Source of the DNA: Pseudomonas lini
GTDB taxonomy: Bacteria; Pseudomonadota; Gammaproteobacteria; Pseudomonadales; Pseudomonadaceae
Direction: 5' to 3'
Length of the DNA: 64,000 nucleotides
Assembly (NCBI RefSeq): GCF_964063345.1
Contig: NZ_OZ061318.1
Location: 1 to 64,000 of the forward strand
Shown: positions 1 to 9,278 of the stretch, piece by piece
Position numbering within the stretch: the first letter of the stretch is position 1
Layout of the letters: the number at the start of each line of letters is the position of its first letter
The notes under the pieces: generated by a model
What the model was told of the DNA's origin: nothing
Databases searched by the model: none
Seen by the model: only the letters and a program-made list of their open reading frames with translations
Translations under genes and position numbers: made by a program

Positions 1-174
1 ACGAGATACCCGGCGTGGCTATGCGTGGAGATCCATTGTCAGAGGTGCCCTGTTCTTACCCTTCTTCATCGTCAGGAAAAGTCGAATTGCAGTCCAAGCT
101 CGTTCCGCCAGCGCCTCCAACAATAGCCTGGCGCAAATTAATGTTGGAGCAATAGCAGTTGAACCTGCATTTTG

Positions 175-1740
175 TTAAAGCCGAAAGCGACTCACGGACG
201 CCGTCAATTCTGACCCTAATCCTGCCAAGTTTCGAATCGATCTAGTATTTCGCTCTGCCGTTATCGCAGACGCATCCGCCAATGACCTGACGTGCTTGAT
301 ACTTTGGTTTATTTCGCCTACAGCAGCACCCTGCTGTTCCGCCGCCGCTGCGATTTGCTGATTCATGGCCTGGATTTCCGCAACAGACTGGCCGAACTCT
401 ACCAAGAGAGTCCTGACGTCCTTGGCCTTCGTTACAATTTCACGGGTACGGTCGTTCCCCCGTAATACCAATGAGGAAGCCGCAGAGCTACCTTGCTGGA
501 GTGCATCCACCAGACCTTCAATTTCTGTGGTCGATTGCTGCGTCCGCATCGCCAAAGCCCTGACTTCATCTGCAACCACTGCGAAACCCCTGCCTTGCTC
601 TCCCGCTCGTGCGGCTTCAATCGCCGCGTTTAGCGCCAATAGGTTGGTCTGTGTTGCGATGGAGTTGATGACGTCTACGATCTGACCGATCTTAGCTCCG
701 TCCAGGCGAAGCCTTTCCATTGCTGAGCCAAGCTCCTCCATTTCCTCCCCAAGATGTTCAATCTGGGCTACGGTATCGCGAACGACGGCTTCCCCGTTTC
801 GCGCCTTCGCATCGGAGTTCGCGGCTGAAACTGCTGCGATCTCTGTATTGCGGGCGATCTCTTGCACGGTGAAAACCAGCTGATTAATCGCTGCAGCGAC
901 CTGCTCAACCTGTGCTCGTTGTTGATCTATATTGAGCTGGGCCGCACTGCCATCATCGAGTAGTTCTTCGGAGGCATTACTCAATAGGGTTGCGCTTTCA
1001 CCTATACGACCAACCAAATCTCGAAGGCCCGAGCACATGGAGTGGGTAGCGCGCTGTAGCTGGCCGATCTCGTCGCGGCGGTCTGAAGGAGCAGCCTCCC
1101 GTAAATCCCCTGCTGCGATGCTTTCCGCAATGAATGCTGTAGATTTAATTGGAGGGACAAGTTGCCGTGAGATCACGATCACGGCGAAGGCGCTACCTAT
1201 CATTGCCAGAACGGATGCGGAGATCAGAAACCAATAAATGCCATAAACAGTGCTCTTCTGATCCGCATAAATTTGCGCCGCTGCGCCAGCGAGTATTAAT
1301 CCGGCATTTTTTATAGAGTTCGCTAAAGCCTCGGCAGCGGTCAGGCGGCTATTTAGATCAGGGGCGGAGCCAGACCTGTAGGTATCTAAAGTCTCCTGAA
1401 TGCCACCGAGCTCAGAACCTACTGTTGACAGCGCTTTCCCGGTTGATGAGGCGATATCGGTGTGTCTGGGCGGGTTGGACTGATCCTGCTCCAGGGGCAA
1501 TACTGCCGTCGCATTGACGCTCACCTCGGGAAACTGTTGGTGAAACCTGACGGTTAGAAATACGAGCTTTCTTTCTAGCCCTACCACCTCCCAGTTCTCG
1601 TGAATCAATGAAGAGAGCTTATAGGTTCCTACGAAACCAGAAATGGTTACCCCAAGACCAATAATTATGGCAATAGAGAAGCCTAACGCCAGCTTATACT
1701 GAACCCTCATATTTTCGATAAGCTTACGTAGATTAAGCAC
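175..1740 (-). CDS. methyl-accepting chemotaxis protein
   Basis: Inner-membrane chemoreceptor that signals to CheA/CheW. A transmembrane helix lies near the N-terminus ([19 protein letters not shown]), followed by a periplasmic sensor of about 140 residues, a second transmembrane helix ([21 protein letters not shown]), a HAMP linker and a C-terminal signalling domain with the hairpin signature [21 protein letters not shown] chose the GTG start at 1740 because AGGGG lies 7 nt upstream; an upstream GTG at 1779 has no comparable ribosome site. It resembles the receptor at 28.7-30.3 kb. Location beside catabolic genes suggests taxis to an aromatic substrate (inference); the ligand is unknown. Confidence 0.93.
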   Translation of the reverse strand: MLNLRKLIENMRVQYKLALGFSIAIIIGLGVTISGFVGTYKLSSLIHENWEVVGLERKLVFLTVRFHQQFPEVSVNATAVLPLEQDQSNPPRHTDIASSTGKALSTVGSELGGIQETLDTYRSGSAPDLNSRLTAAEALANSIKNAGLILAGAAAQIYADQKSTVYGIYWFLISASVLAMIGSAFAVIVISRQLVPPIKSTAFIAESIAAGDLREAAPSDRRDEIGQLQRATHSMCSGLRDLVGRIGESATLLSNASEELLDDGSAAQLNIDQQRAQVEQVAAAINQLVFTVQEIARNTEIAAVSAANSDAKARNGEAVVRDTVAQIEHLGEEMEELGSAMERLRLDGAKIGQIVDVINSIATQTNLLALNAAIEAARAGEQGRGFAVVADEVRALAMRTQQSTTEIEGLVDALQQGSSAASSLVLRGNDRTREIVTKAKDVRTLLVEFGQSVAEIQAMNQQIAAAAEQQGAAVGEINQSIKHVRSLADASAITAERNTRSIRNLAGLGSELTASVSRFRL

Positions 1741-1872
1741 AGCACTACCCCTATGAAAACCACAAACAAAAAAACCCACTTAAAAACACCACCAATACCT
1801 AGCCTTCAAAAACTCTCGCGCACGACCATAAGCAACTCAACTAATTAAATGCTAGCTTTGAGACTACAATCC

Positions 1873-3966
1873 TTACCTATCAAATAGACTCAAAGATAAA
1901 TTCATTTGATAAAGAGGCCCCAAATATTCTAATGACAGAGCAGACTTCATGAAGTTTTCTGTACCGACTGATTTGATATAACTGAGTGGCCCACCCCGAA
2001 ATCGCGGGAAGCCCAGCCCCATTACAGCTGCAAGATCTGCATCCTCGGCACTGGAAATCGTGTTATCAGCAAGGCAACGGGCAGCTTCTAAACACATAGG
2101 GATCATCAGCCGATCCACTATCTCTTGATCAGAAATTTCCTCTACTGTGATTGTTCCACTTGCATAATTCTCAGCAATAACCGATGAGGTTTTTTGATGT
2201 ACGTCGCGAACATCAACCGAGTAGTTGTAGAATCCTGAGCCACTTTTCTTGCCTCGAGCACCAGCGTCAAGTAGCTCTTCCGCAATTACTGGAGCGTGAT
2301 GAAGCATCCGATCAGGAAAGGCATCCTGCAGAACGGTGTCAGCATGCACCAAAATATCTAAGCCAATAACATCAGCCAGCGCTGCCGGCCCCATAGGCCA
2401 ACCGAAGCGCTCCATAACTCGATCTATTCGATAAAAGCCAACACCTGCATCCAACAAGCGATTGAACGCATTGAAATAAGGAAACAAAATACGGTTTACA
2501 TAAAACCCCGCTCCATCATTGACGACTATAGGCGCCTTTCCAATCGCAGCAGCAAACGCTACCGCGCGAGAGATCGTGTCGTCGGATGTCTTTTCACCCC
2601 GCACAACTTCTACCAGTGCCATCGCTGGGACGGGGTTAAAAAAGTGAATCCCACAAAAATTTTGAGGCCGAGAAAGATGCCGGGCCAACGTGTTTATGGA
2701 AATAGTCGAGGTGTTAGATGAAAGTATGGCGCCATCGGAGAGTTGCCCTTCAAGTGTTGATAAGACAGCACTTTTTATATCAACCCTCTCTGCCACAGCT
2801 TCCACTACAAGTTGGCATTGAGAGATTGGCGCGTCTTCCAGCGTGGAGGTGACTTTCGCAAAAGCAGTTTCAGCCTCGAACGCCGTCAATTTACCGCGCT
2901 TGGTTTGTTTGGACAGGTATCCCTCAATGGTATCAATACCTAGATCCAAGGCCGTTTGCGAGATGTCCTTCAGCACGACATTGAGGCCATGCGTCGCCAT
3001 CTGGAAAGCGATACCGCCCCCCATAACACCTGCACCGACTACACCTCCCACGTCCACTTTGGGGAACTGGGCCACATATCGTGCAGATCGCTTCTTCAGC
3101 GCCTGCTCTGCAATGAACAAACCCACAAGGTTGCGAGCCTCATGACGTTTCGCAAGCCTTGCAAAAAGCTCTCGCTCAGCTCGTAGGGCTTCGTCAAACG
3201 CTACAGAAGCATTCGAAAAGACTAGACGACGAATTTCCGCAGGTGCCTGGAAGGCATCATCCTGACTTTCTGATTCAACGCGCGTGTTGAGCGAATAAGC
3301 TTGGAGGGGGGTTCGTTTCACCTCCCTTCTACCTTCCCAGAGAGATTTTGACCGAGCTTTAGACTTCAACAGGGCCATGGACTCATTTAGAAGCTCATCA
3401 CTCTTGACTGCTAGGTCAGCCAAACAAAGAGAAATTGCAGCATTAGAATCGATGCTCTTACCTCCGGCTATATAGGTAAGGGCAGCGTCTAGACCTATTA
3501 GGCGTGATAGACGAACCGATCCCCCCCATCCAGGACAAAGGCCAAGCGTTACTTCCGGCAATCCTAGGCGCGAACCATGCGTAATAACTCTGTAATCTGC
3601 ACTGAGCGCAAGCTCCAAGCCTCCGCCTAGCGCAAACCGATCTATAGCCACTACTGAGGGGAAAGGCAACATCTCAATTCTGTCGCATAGCGTCTGAGAG
3701 CGGGCCGCCCACTGCTCAACGTTTTTCTCGCTACCGGAAAATATAGTTGGAAAGCTTTTAACGTCCGCACCAGCAATGAAACTATTTTTTCCGCTGGTGA
3801 TGACCAATCCTTTAGTCTCCCCAGCTTGCTCGAGCACATCCAACACCTCGCCCCACTCGCGGATAGCTTGCTCATTAAGTATATTAACTGGGCCAGGCAT
3901 ATCCAGGCGCCATTCGATAAATCCTTCGGGCAGCCGAAAGAGACTCATGGTGATTCCAGAGTACAT
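1873..3966 (-). CDS. enoyl-CoA hydratase / 3-hydroxyacyl-CoA dehydrogenase fusion (FadB-like)
   Basis: Bifunctional beta-oxidation enzyme: hydrates a 2-enoyl-CoA and oxidises the 3-hydroxyacyl-CoA with NAD. Residues about 1-190 form the crotonase domain (oxyanion-hole segment DRFALGGGLELALSADYR). Residues about 300-480 form the NAD-binding domain (GAGVMGGGIAFQMA, catalytic His in GIHFFNPVP). Two C-terminal dehydrogenase repeats follow. At 697 residues it is close to the monomeric bifunctional family. The start at 3966 has AAGGA 7 nt upstream. It lies 45 nt downstream of the FadL-type gene on the same strand, so the two are probably co-transcribed. In context it probably shortens the side chain of an aryl-alkanoate (inference). 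Confidence 0.92.
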   Translation of the reverse strand: MYSGITMSLFRLPEGFIEWRLDMPGPVNILNEQAIREWGEVLDVLEQAGETKGLVITSGKNSFIAGADVKSFPTIFSGSEKNVEQWAARSQTLCDRIEMLPFPSVVAIDRFALGGGLELALSADYRVITHGSRLGLPEVTLGLCPGWGGSVRLSRLIGLDAALTYIAGGKSIDSNAAISLCLADLAVKSDELLNESMALLKSKARSKSLWEGRREVKRTPLQAYSLNTRVESESQDDAFQAPAEIRRLVFSNASVAFDEALRAERELFARLAKRHEARNLVGLFIAEQALKKRSARYVAQFPKVDVGGVVGAGVMGGGIAFQMATHGLNVVLKDISQTALDLGIDTIEGYLSKQTKRGKLTAFEAETAFAKVTSTLEDAPISQCQLVVEAVAERVDIKSAVLSTLEGQLSDGAILSSNTSTISINTLARHLSRPQNFCGIHFFNPVPAMALVEVVRGEKTSDDTISRAVAFAAAIGKAPIVVNDGAGFYVNRILFPYFNAFNRLLDAGVGFYRIDRVMERFGWPMGPAALADVIGLDILVHADTVLQDAFPDRMLHHAPVIAEELLDAGARGKKSGSGFYNYSVDVRDVHQKTSSVIAENYASGTITVEEISDQEIVDRLMIPMCLEAARCLADNTISSAEDADLAAVMGLGFPRFRGGPLSYIKSVGTENFMKSALSLEYLGPLYQMNLSLSLFDR

Positions 3967-4011
3967 GTAATATTCCTTAAACTCTAAAGTAAATCTTTTC
4001 GGACGCTAGTT

Positions 4012-5163
4012 TCAGAACTTCCATCCGTACCCAACTGTCACGAAGCCCATGTTGGTATGTATTTTTGTACCCTCACTTGGGCCGCTGCCTTTTGAACTTG
4101 TGCTTAAATCATATTCATACCCAAGCGTCAACTCCCCGTTGTTTTTGAAGCTACGAGTTACACCAAATGTTGCCGCCTTAGGATTTATACCAACTAATAA
4201 CGTGTTTTGTAGTGTGTATTCTGAAGGAAATTGTTTACGAGTAGTGCTGTAGCCTGCTCGAACTGTCCACTCCGGTGAAAGTTCATAAGCGGCTCCAAGC
4301 CTCACAATGTCCTGCGAGCGCCATCCGAATAGCTGATGGTAAGCATCGCTGTTCTGCCAAGAGATATGTTGCCAGTCCAGTGCAACAGTCAAGGAATCAG
4401 TTGGTTTTACTGCCAGACCCAATGCATATTGCTCTGGTATATCAATCGAACCATCCACGGTAGAGAGTAGATCATCCTCATACCCGTTATAGCTGCTCAT
4501 TTTTATCTTGCTTGCGTACATCGCACCTACGGAAAGCCATGGATTGGCTTTCCAAAGAGCACCTGCACGCCAACCTGCCCCATAGGAATACTCAGCGCCA
4601 TGCGCTGGATTACTTGCACTCCCATCTGGCAAAGGAATTCCTTGTATCTCAAGTCGTTGGGCGGCCAATGCAAGAGAAAACCCTAGGGAAAGCTGGTCGG
4701 TAACCTTATAAGCGATGGTCGGAAGTCCTATCGCTTGGATAAATGCTCCTTTGGCCCGATCAACGTTTGGATTAGGAATAAGCGCGTCATCATAGCGAAA
4801 CAGTACTCCGCTGGCCGCCGTGGAGAAACCCAATGAAAGCCTGTCATTAACCTGAAAGTTCACCCCGAATTCTGGAATCGGCGCATAACGCTTGCCGCTA
4901 TGCTTGTTCTCGCTGTTCAGAAACTCGGTTTCCGTGTCGACGTACAGAATTTGGAAGTCGCCATCAATTCGGCTACCCACTTCTGCCATGCCAGCAGGGT
5001 TGTTAGCCGCAGCGATGGCATCCTGAGGGAATGCGACGCTAGCTCCCGCCATGCCCGCTGCTTTGGCCCCGTAACCGGTAAGCTGCGTTCCGTTAGCTGC
5101 GAAGCAAATATTTGGGATTTGAGACGAAAGGACTACACCTGCGAGGACGAGGATTTTGTTCAC
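4012..5163 (-). CDS. FadL/TodX-family outer-membrane channel
   Basis: Beta-barrel channel for hydrophobic compounds. A signal peptide (MNKILVLAGVVLSSQIPNIC, cleavage after CFA) is followed by the family's N-terminal hatch region (TGYGAKAAGMAGASVAFPQDA, then NNPAGMAEV). The protein alternates amphipathic strands and ends in the aromatic residue F (TVGYGWKF), as expected for an outer-membrane barrel. At 383 residues it fits the toluene/xylene transporter branch. The start is GTG at 5163 with a weak purine-rich site (AAGAGAA). It is probably in one unit with the FadB-like gene downstream. A second, distinct family member is cymD at 35.4-36.8 kb. Confidence 0.9.
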   Translation of the reverse strand: MNKILVLAGVVLSSQIPNICFAANGTQLTGYGAKAAGMAGASVAFPQDAIAAANNPAGMAEVGSRIDGDFQILYVDTETEFLNSENKHSGKRYAPIPEFGVNFQVNDRLSLGFSTAASGVLFRYDDALIPNPNVDRAKGAFIQAIGLPTIAYKVTDQLSLGFSLALAAQRLEIQGIPLPDGSASNPAHGAEYSYGAGWRAGALWKANPWLSVGAMYASKIKMSSYNGYEDDLLSTVDGSIDIPEQYALGLAVKPTDSLTVALDWQHISWQNSDAYHQLFGWRSQDIVRLGAAYELSPEWTVRAGYSTTRKQFPSEYTLQNTLLVGINPKAATFGVTRSFKNNGELTLGYEYDLSTSSKGSGPSEGTKIHTNMGFVTVGYGWKF

Positions 5164-5579
5164 GACTTATTCTCTTTATTTTTATTGATAGAGGCGTGTA
5201 GATCAAGGCTGCAATCAGGTCAAATAAAGACCCTGAGTGACGAGGGTCTTTTGTCGATCCAGATGAGGCACCAAGCGCTGCTGATCTGTGGCCAGACTGC
5301 CAGATTGCGCAAGCTGACGCGCGCACCAAGGCGACCTTGGAATAGGATTTCAGGGACATGTCCATCTTAAAAACGCCAGATGTTGTCCGTCGTGTAGTCC
5401 TGAGATAGAGTGAATTGGCGTCATCCCGGTAGCGGAGCATTTCTGCGTTACGTCCTTGTCCGAATCACTCTCCGGTGCCACTAGGTCTGATGCGTGTCCT
5501 AATCAGGTTAGATCTAAAATAAAAACAGAGGCTCCTGAAATGCTAAGACAAACGCTCTCTGCGAGCGATTTCGCAGCAT
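5164..5579. other. divergent intergenic region with a hairpin
   Basis: 416 nt between the FadL-type gene (minus) and an AraC regulator (plus). I see no convincing coding sequence. It must hold the promoters of both genes. The only clear structure is the hairpin described separately at 5226-5252. Confidence 0.5.
5226..5252. terminator. terminator-like hairpin upstream of the FadL-type gene
   Basis: AAAGACCCT (5226-5234) pairs with AGGGTCTTT (5243-5251) across an 8-nt loop. T-rich tails lie on both strands (TTTT on plus, TTTATTT on minus). On the minus strand it lies about 60 nt before the FadL-type start, so it either ends upstream transcripts or acts as a leader attenuator. Confidence 0.55.
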
Positions 5580-6563
5580 ATGCCGCGAGGGAGGCCAGTC
5601 GTGGTCATCAACCCAAGTGAAGCTCGAGATAGACGGTGGTCTACATCCGATGCGCGAGACTTGGCGCCTCTGAATGCTTTCAAAGCAGTTGTTTCGGCAG
5701 AGATTGCTGAGATGTCCGTGGAAAGCAGATTGCAGGACTCATTTCGAGCCTCCTGGACGCGTTATGGCTTGGGGCCGATAGACCTCAACTTTTTAGAGTG
5801 CGACGCACAGAAAACCTCTCGCTCAATAGAAATGGCAAAGCGGGATCAGCGGCCCTTTTTTGAGCTGCTTTATGCGAGAAAAGGTCGAATCCAAGTCTCT
5901 CATTGTGACGAGATTTCAGAGATTCCTTCCGGTGCATTCGTCCTTCTTTCAGATCAAAAACCTTACTCTTTGGAGTTTCCAGACGGTAGCGTTTGCCTAA
6001 CCGCACATATGCCAGAGGATTGGTTGAGGCAATGGGTACCAGACCCTAATCGTCTCGTAGGCAAGCCGCTGGGTCTAGGAGTGCCATGGTCGCTTCCATT
6101 ACAAGGATTATTGACCGCATTTGCCGATGCAGGTTTGGAGACTGCGCCGCTGCCTCGTTTCGTGCTTGCTGACCAATTCGGCGCAATGTGTGCCCTAGTC
6201 GCAAACGTCAAATTGCCTGAAAAGCACAATTCTGAACTCGCTACCCGCATCAAAAGTTTCATCTTGGAATACTATCCAAACCCTACCCTTACCCCGGCTA
6301 CCATCGCGGGACATCTCGGGATCAGCACCCGTCACCTCCACCGAGTGCTGGCGACTTTCAATGAGAGCTACAGCGGTTTGCTGCTTGAGACACGATTGAA
6401 CAAAGCAGCCCAATTGCTAGCAACACCGTCACAGGCCATCGTATCCATCAGCGATATTGCTTGGTCGGTGGGTTTCGTCGACCAAAGCCATTTTGCTCGG
6501 CTGTTCAAATCAGCTTTTAACACTACCCCCTCTCAGTACCGCTCATCGCTCCGTCAGCCATGA
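5580..6563 (+). CDS. AraC-family regulator (AraC_binding_2 type)
   Basis: DNA-binding regulator. The N-terminal 200 residues resemble the AraC-binding-like domain common in regulators of aromatic degradation. The C-terminal 100 residues form the double helix-turn-helix: first helix pair around LTPATIAGHLGISTRHLHRV, second around SISDIAWSVGFVDQSHFARL, then the conserved tail FKSAFNTTPSQYR. The start at 5580 is the longest reading frame, and the N-terminal RRWSTSD segment fits the family, but the ribosome site is weak. It is divergent from the FadL/FadB-like unit and may control it or the operon starting at 8.8 kb (inference). Confidence 0.88.
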   Translation: MPRGRPVVVINPSEARDRRWSTSDARDLAPLNAFKAVVSAEIAEMSVESRLQDSFRASWTRYGLGPIDLNFLECDAQKTSRSIEMAKRDQRPFFELLYARKGRIQVSHCDEISEIPSGAFVLLSDQKPYSLEFPDGSVCLTAHMPEDWLRQWVPDPNRLVGKPLGLGVPWSLPLQGLLTAFADAGLETAPLPRFVLADQFGAMCALVANVKLPEKHNSELATRIKSFILEYYPNPTLTPATIAGHLGISTRHLHRVLATFNESYSGLLLETRLNKAAQLLATPSQAIVSISDIAWSVGFVDQSHFARLFKSAFNTTPSQYRSSLRQP

Positions 6564-6732
6564 CGGGGCGGCCTCGCGCACTGCCTTTCTAATTGTTTGG
6601 TGTAAGCGGATGGTAACCCCCCTATGAGGTGGGTGACGGAACGAGCTTGTTGGCTTCGGTCAACAGCATCCCCCGAAGCGATGGTCTCTGACAGATAGAC
6701 TCGTTGAGAGGAAGCAGTTGACCGCCGCAGTC

Positions 6733-7584
6733 CTAAGGAACTAAATCAGTTAAGGAGTCCAGAATTGACGTAGTCGGTCGTTCGATCAAACGGCCTAATA
6801 TCCCGCTTTCATCGAATAGCGCTCCGTGCGCTGCCGCTGCATCCGAGTCGGCAAGCAACGCCGCCAAGCCTGCTGGCAAGCCAGCGCTGATCAAAACTGC
6901 TTCAAACTCAGCCTGTGGCAGGTTCTGATAAATCACAGGCTTACCAGCCTTCTGGCTAATCATCGAAGCCAGGTCGGATAAGGTATAGCTTCTATTACCT
7001 GCCAGTTCGTAAACCTTGCCTGCCTGCCCCTCAGTGGTCAGAACCACCGCAGTAGCTTGGGCGTAGTCGGCGCGTGGTGCAGAACTGATTCGACCGTTGG
7101 CCGCGCTGCCCAGCAGGGCGCCATGTTCCACAGCCGTAGGTACACTTGCCAGGTAGTTTTCGCTGTACCAGCCATTGCGAAGTAATACGTGCGGTACGCC
7201 AGATGCTCTCAAGGCCTCTTCAGTGTCGCGGTGGTCAGCAGCCAAGCCCAAGGTAGAGATATCAGCGTGTAGAACACTGGTATAGGCAATGAGATTGATC
7301 TCTGCGGCCTTGGCGGCATCTATCACAGCGCGGTGTTGGATAGTTCGGATTCCCGCTTCATTTGAGGAAATCAAAAGCAGTTTATCGACGCCTTTCAGCG
7401 CATCAGTAAAGGTCTCTGGTTCGTTGTAGTCAGCCTTGCGTAGAGTCACACCCAGTTCGACCAGGTCTTGAGCCTTGCTTGGGTCTCTGACCAGGGCGAT
7501 TACTTGGTCGGCTGGCCTGCGCTCAAGCAGGTATCGAATAACAAGACGGCCTAATTGGCCCGAGGCTCCGGTGATTGCGATCAT
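6733..7584 (-). CDS. qorB: NAD(P)H:quinone oxidoreductase-type NmrA/SDR protein
   Basis: Atypical short-chain dehydrogenase of the NmrA/QorB (YtfG) group, which reduces quinones with NADPH. The Rossmann motif GASGQLG sits at the very N-terminus. The downstream sequence (LLRNGWYSENYL, YELAGNRSYTLSDLA) is typical, and 283 residues is the usual length. ATG at 7584 has AAGG 8 nt upstream; an upstream in-frame start at 7620 lacks a site. It is divergent from an HxlR regulator at 7671, the same arrangement as E. coli ytfG-ytfH. Likely role: relief of quinone or electrophile stress, useful beside catechol-producing pathways. Confidence 0.88.
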   Translation of the reverse strand: MIAITGASGQLGRLVIRYLLERRPADQVIALVRDPSKAQDLVELGVTLRKADYNEPETFTDALKGVDKLLLISSNEAGIRTIQHRAVIDAAKAAEINLIAYTSVLHADISTLGLAADHRDTEEALRASGVPHVLLRNGWYSENYLASVPTAVEHGALLGSAANGRISSAPRADYAQATAVVLTTEGQAGKVYELAGNRSYTLSDLASMISQKAGKPVIYQNLPQAEFEAVLISAGLPAGLAALLADSDAAAAHGALFDESGILGRLIERPTTSILDSLTDLVP

Positions 7585-7670
7585 GACAAATACCTTGATT
7601 GGAAATAGAAGAGTAGTCACCCTAGCCGTGCAGCTAACTTTTCGTAAGTACGCACTAAAAGGTAAGTGTC

Positions 7671-8087
7671 ATGAGCACAGCCACTGAAGTTTCTAACCCG
7701 TTCTCAGCCGCCGTTCGACGCGGCGACGTACAGAGCGCTGATTGCCCGTCCCGTGAGGTACTCAAGCACATGACTAGCCGCTGGGGCGTGCTGGTTCTGG
7801 TAATGCTGTTGGGCGGGATGCACCGCTTCAGCGGGCTACGACGCAAGATAGGTGGAGTGAGCGAGAAGATGCTTTCGCAGACCCTCCAGGGGCTTGAGTT
7901 TGATGGACTTATCGAGCGTAAATCACTACCCGTAGTACCGCCTCATGTGGAGTACAGTCTGACCCCAATGGGTCAAGAGGCTGCGCAGCACATTGAAGGA
8001 ATGGTTGACTGGATCGAAGAAAACCTTCCGAGAATAATGTCTCATCGTCGTGAGGTTGGAAACTTTGCGCCGAGAAACCCTGGCTGA
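7671..8087 (+). CDS. HxlR-family transcriptional regulator
   Basis: Winged-helix regulator of 138 residues. The HxlR core is visible: a conserved N-terminal Cys in DCPSREVLKHMTSRWGVLVL, the recognition region RFSGLRRKIGGVSEKMLSQT, and the wing SLPVVPPHVEYSLTPMG. In many family members the N-terminal Cys senses electrophiles, quinones or aldehydes (family knowledge). AAGG lies 8 nt before the ATG. The 86-nt gap to divergent qorB should contain a shared operator; local control of qorB is the likely role. Confidence 0.9.
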   Translation: MSTATEVSNPFSAAVRRGDVQSADCPSREVLKHMTSRWGVLVLVMLLGGMHRFSGLRRKIGGVSEKMLSQTLQGLEFDGLIERKSLPVVPPHVEYSLTPMGQEAAQHIEGMVDWIEENLPRIMSHRREVGNFAPRNPG

Positions 8088-8805
8088 TGCCCGTACTTTC
8101 CATTTATTAGACACCCGTGAGCAATCTCACTTGCCCATAGTATCGGCAGTCGATGCAGAGCGTTCTTTAGATAAGCACGGGGATCGTTTCTGTTCACGCG
8201 CGGAGTCTGGTTCAGGCTCATCATCACCATCGCCCGGCTCTACTGGGAGGCGATCCTACAAACAAACCGTTCAAGCATCCACGTGCCCAAGGTCTGACCG
8301 GGTCTTCCACCCAATGATGTCAATGGTCATGACGTCATCGTCCAAGTAGCGTGTCAGAACCATTCAGCTTCGAGGCTGAAACTTATGGCTTGGGCGTCGC
8401 CGATCAATTGGACAAGATCTCTCTGGGTCAATGTCCCCTCCTGCAGCGTTTCGATTGCATAAGCAGCCTTTTTCGCTCGTGTTCGCCTGCGAACCAAGTC
8501 TTGAGGTTCGTCGTCGAATTCGAGCTTCGATCATTTCCAGATGACCTCCACAAACGTCTCCTCTTTGCTCCGAGTCCTTCGGTGCAATCCACCCCAGATT
8601 GAGCCTCCGTTCCTTTTTGCCAGGAGAGCTGGATGCTCGATACCCTCGTCTCTGGGCTCCTAATCGAATGTCCTTTACAGGCGCGCAACTCCCGTTGCTA
8701 TGAGTCAATCTGAGCCCATAACGACGCATGCACTTTGGGTGCTGTCACTACAAGAATAAGCAGAGGGCTGAGGCTCATTCTGCGCTAGTCGCTTCAGAGG
8801 CCAAC
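8088..8805. other. 718-nt stretch with gene debris, no intact gene
   Basis: Frames are repeatedly interrupted. A protein-like stretch is seen on the minus strand at 8354-8530, listed separately. A short hydrophobic plus-strand run (FRLIITIARLYWEAI, near 8220) could be another remnant. The promoter of the 8.8-17.2 kb operon is probably in the right part, but I cannot point to clear boxes. Confidence 0.45.
8354..8530 (-). pseudogene. degenerate ORF remnant, unknown
   Basis: Open for 58 codons after an in-frame TGA at 8531-8533, ending in TGA at 8354-8356. The residues look protein-like (charged helix RRRTRAKKAAYAIETLQEG, then LTQRDLVQLIGDAQAISFSL). There is no ATG; the only candidate start is a TTG without a ribosome site. 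The frame before the TGA stays open for about 30 codons. I read this as the tail of a decayed gene. I do not recognise the family. Confidence 0.3.
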
Positions 8806-9258
8806 ATGATCTCTTCCGAGATACACCTCTCTTCGCTTCACCTAAATCAAACTTACTGGGCATGCGCGGATGGACGCGCAGACAAAGCTGTTCAGCTTTT
8901 GTTTACCCCTACTGGAAGGCTCCAACTGGGGGCGCTTGATTTGGTCGGACGAGATCAAATCGAGAAATTCTTCACAGAACGCACCCGCGAAAACCAATCA
9001 TCAGGCCGGATAACCCGGCACTTTTCCAGCGGCTTCGCTCCAGAGGTAGTGAGCAGCGAACGCATGCTTGTGAGATCCGTCGTGATGGTTTTCGCAGGTT
9101 CCGGATCCTTACCGCTGCCCTCCGACACGCCTTCGACCATTGCTGATGTGGATGACGTGCTGGTGCTGTCCGCAACTGGAGAATGGCTGTTTGAAAGCCG
9201 ATTGATTAGGCCAATTTTCGTCGGTGCATCAGCGGCCAAATTTGCTCAGCGAACTTAA
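8806..9258 (+). CDS. SnoaL/NTF2-like domain protein
   Basis: Protein of 150 residues with the cone-shaped NTF2-like fold pattern: an N-terminal helix pair (LNQTYWACADGRADKAVQLL), the typical GRDQIEKFFTERT segment, and C-terminal strands ending in WLFESRLIRPIF. Such proteins include ring-hydroxylating dioxygenase beta-like folds, cyclases and dehydratases, so the reaction cannot be assigned. ATG at 8806 has AGAGG 5 nt upstream; the upstream start at 8728 has none. It is the first gene of the operon, 20 nt before the extradiol dioxygenase. Confidence 0.82.
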   Translation: MISSEIHLSSLHLNQTYWACADGRADKAVQLLFTPTGRLQLGALDLVGRDQIEKFFTERTRENQSSGRITRHFSSGFAPEVVSSERMLVRSVVMVFAGSGSLPLPSDTPSTIADVDDVLVLSATGEWLFESRLIRPIFVGASAAKFAQRT

Positions 9259-9278
9259 TATTCTCAGGAAATCCTCAC

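Noticed and set aside
1..178. Plus-strand frame open from the window edge to a stop at 178
   Set aside because: Less than 60 codons visible, no family recognised, and it runs into the 3-prime end of the chemoreceptor; could be a real gene tail but unsupported.
5093..5440. Minus-strand frame overlapping the FadL-type start
   Set aside because: Composition not protein-like, crosses a hairpin, and competes with a clear signal-peptide start at 5163.
8364..8729. Minus-strand frame of 121 codons
   Set aside because: Arg/Ser-rich with no domain; another frame of the same strand (8354-8530) looks more protein-like.
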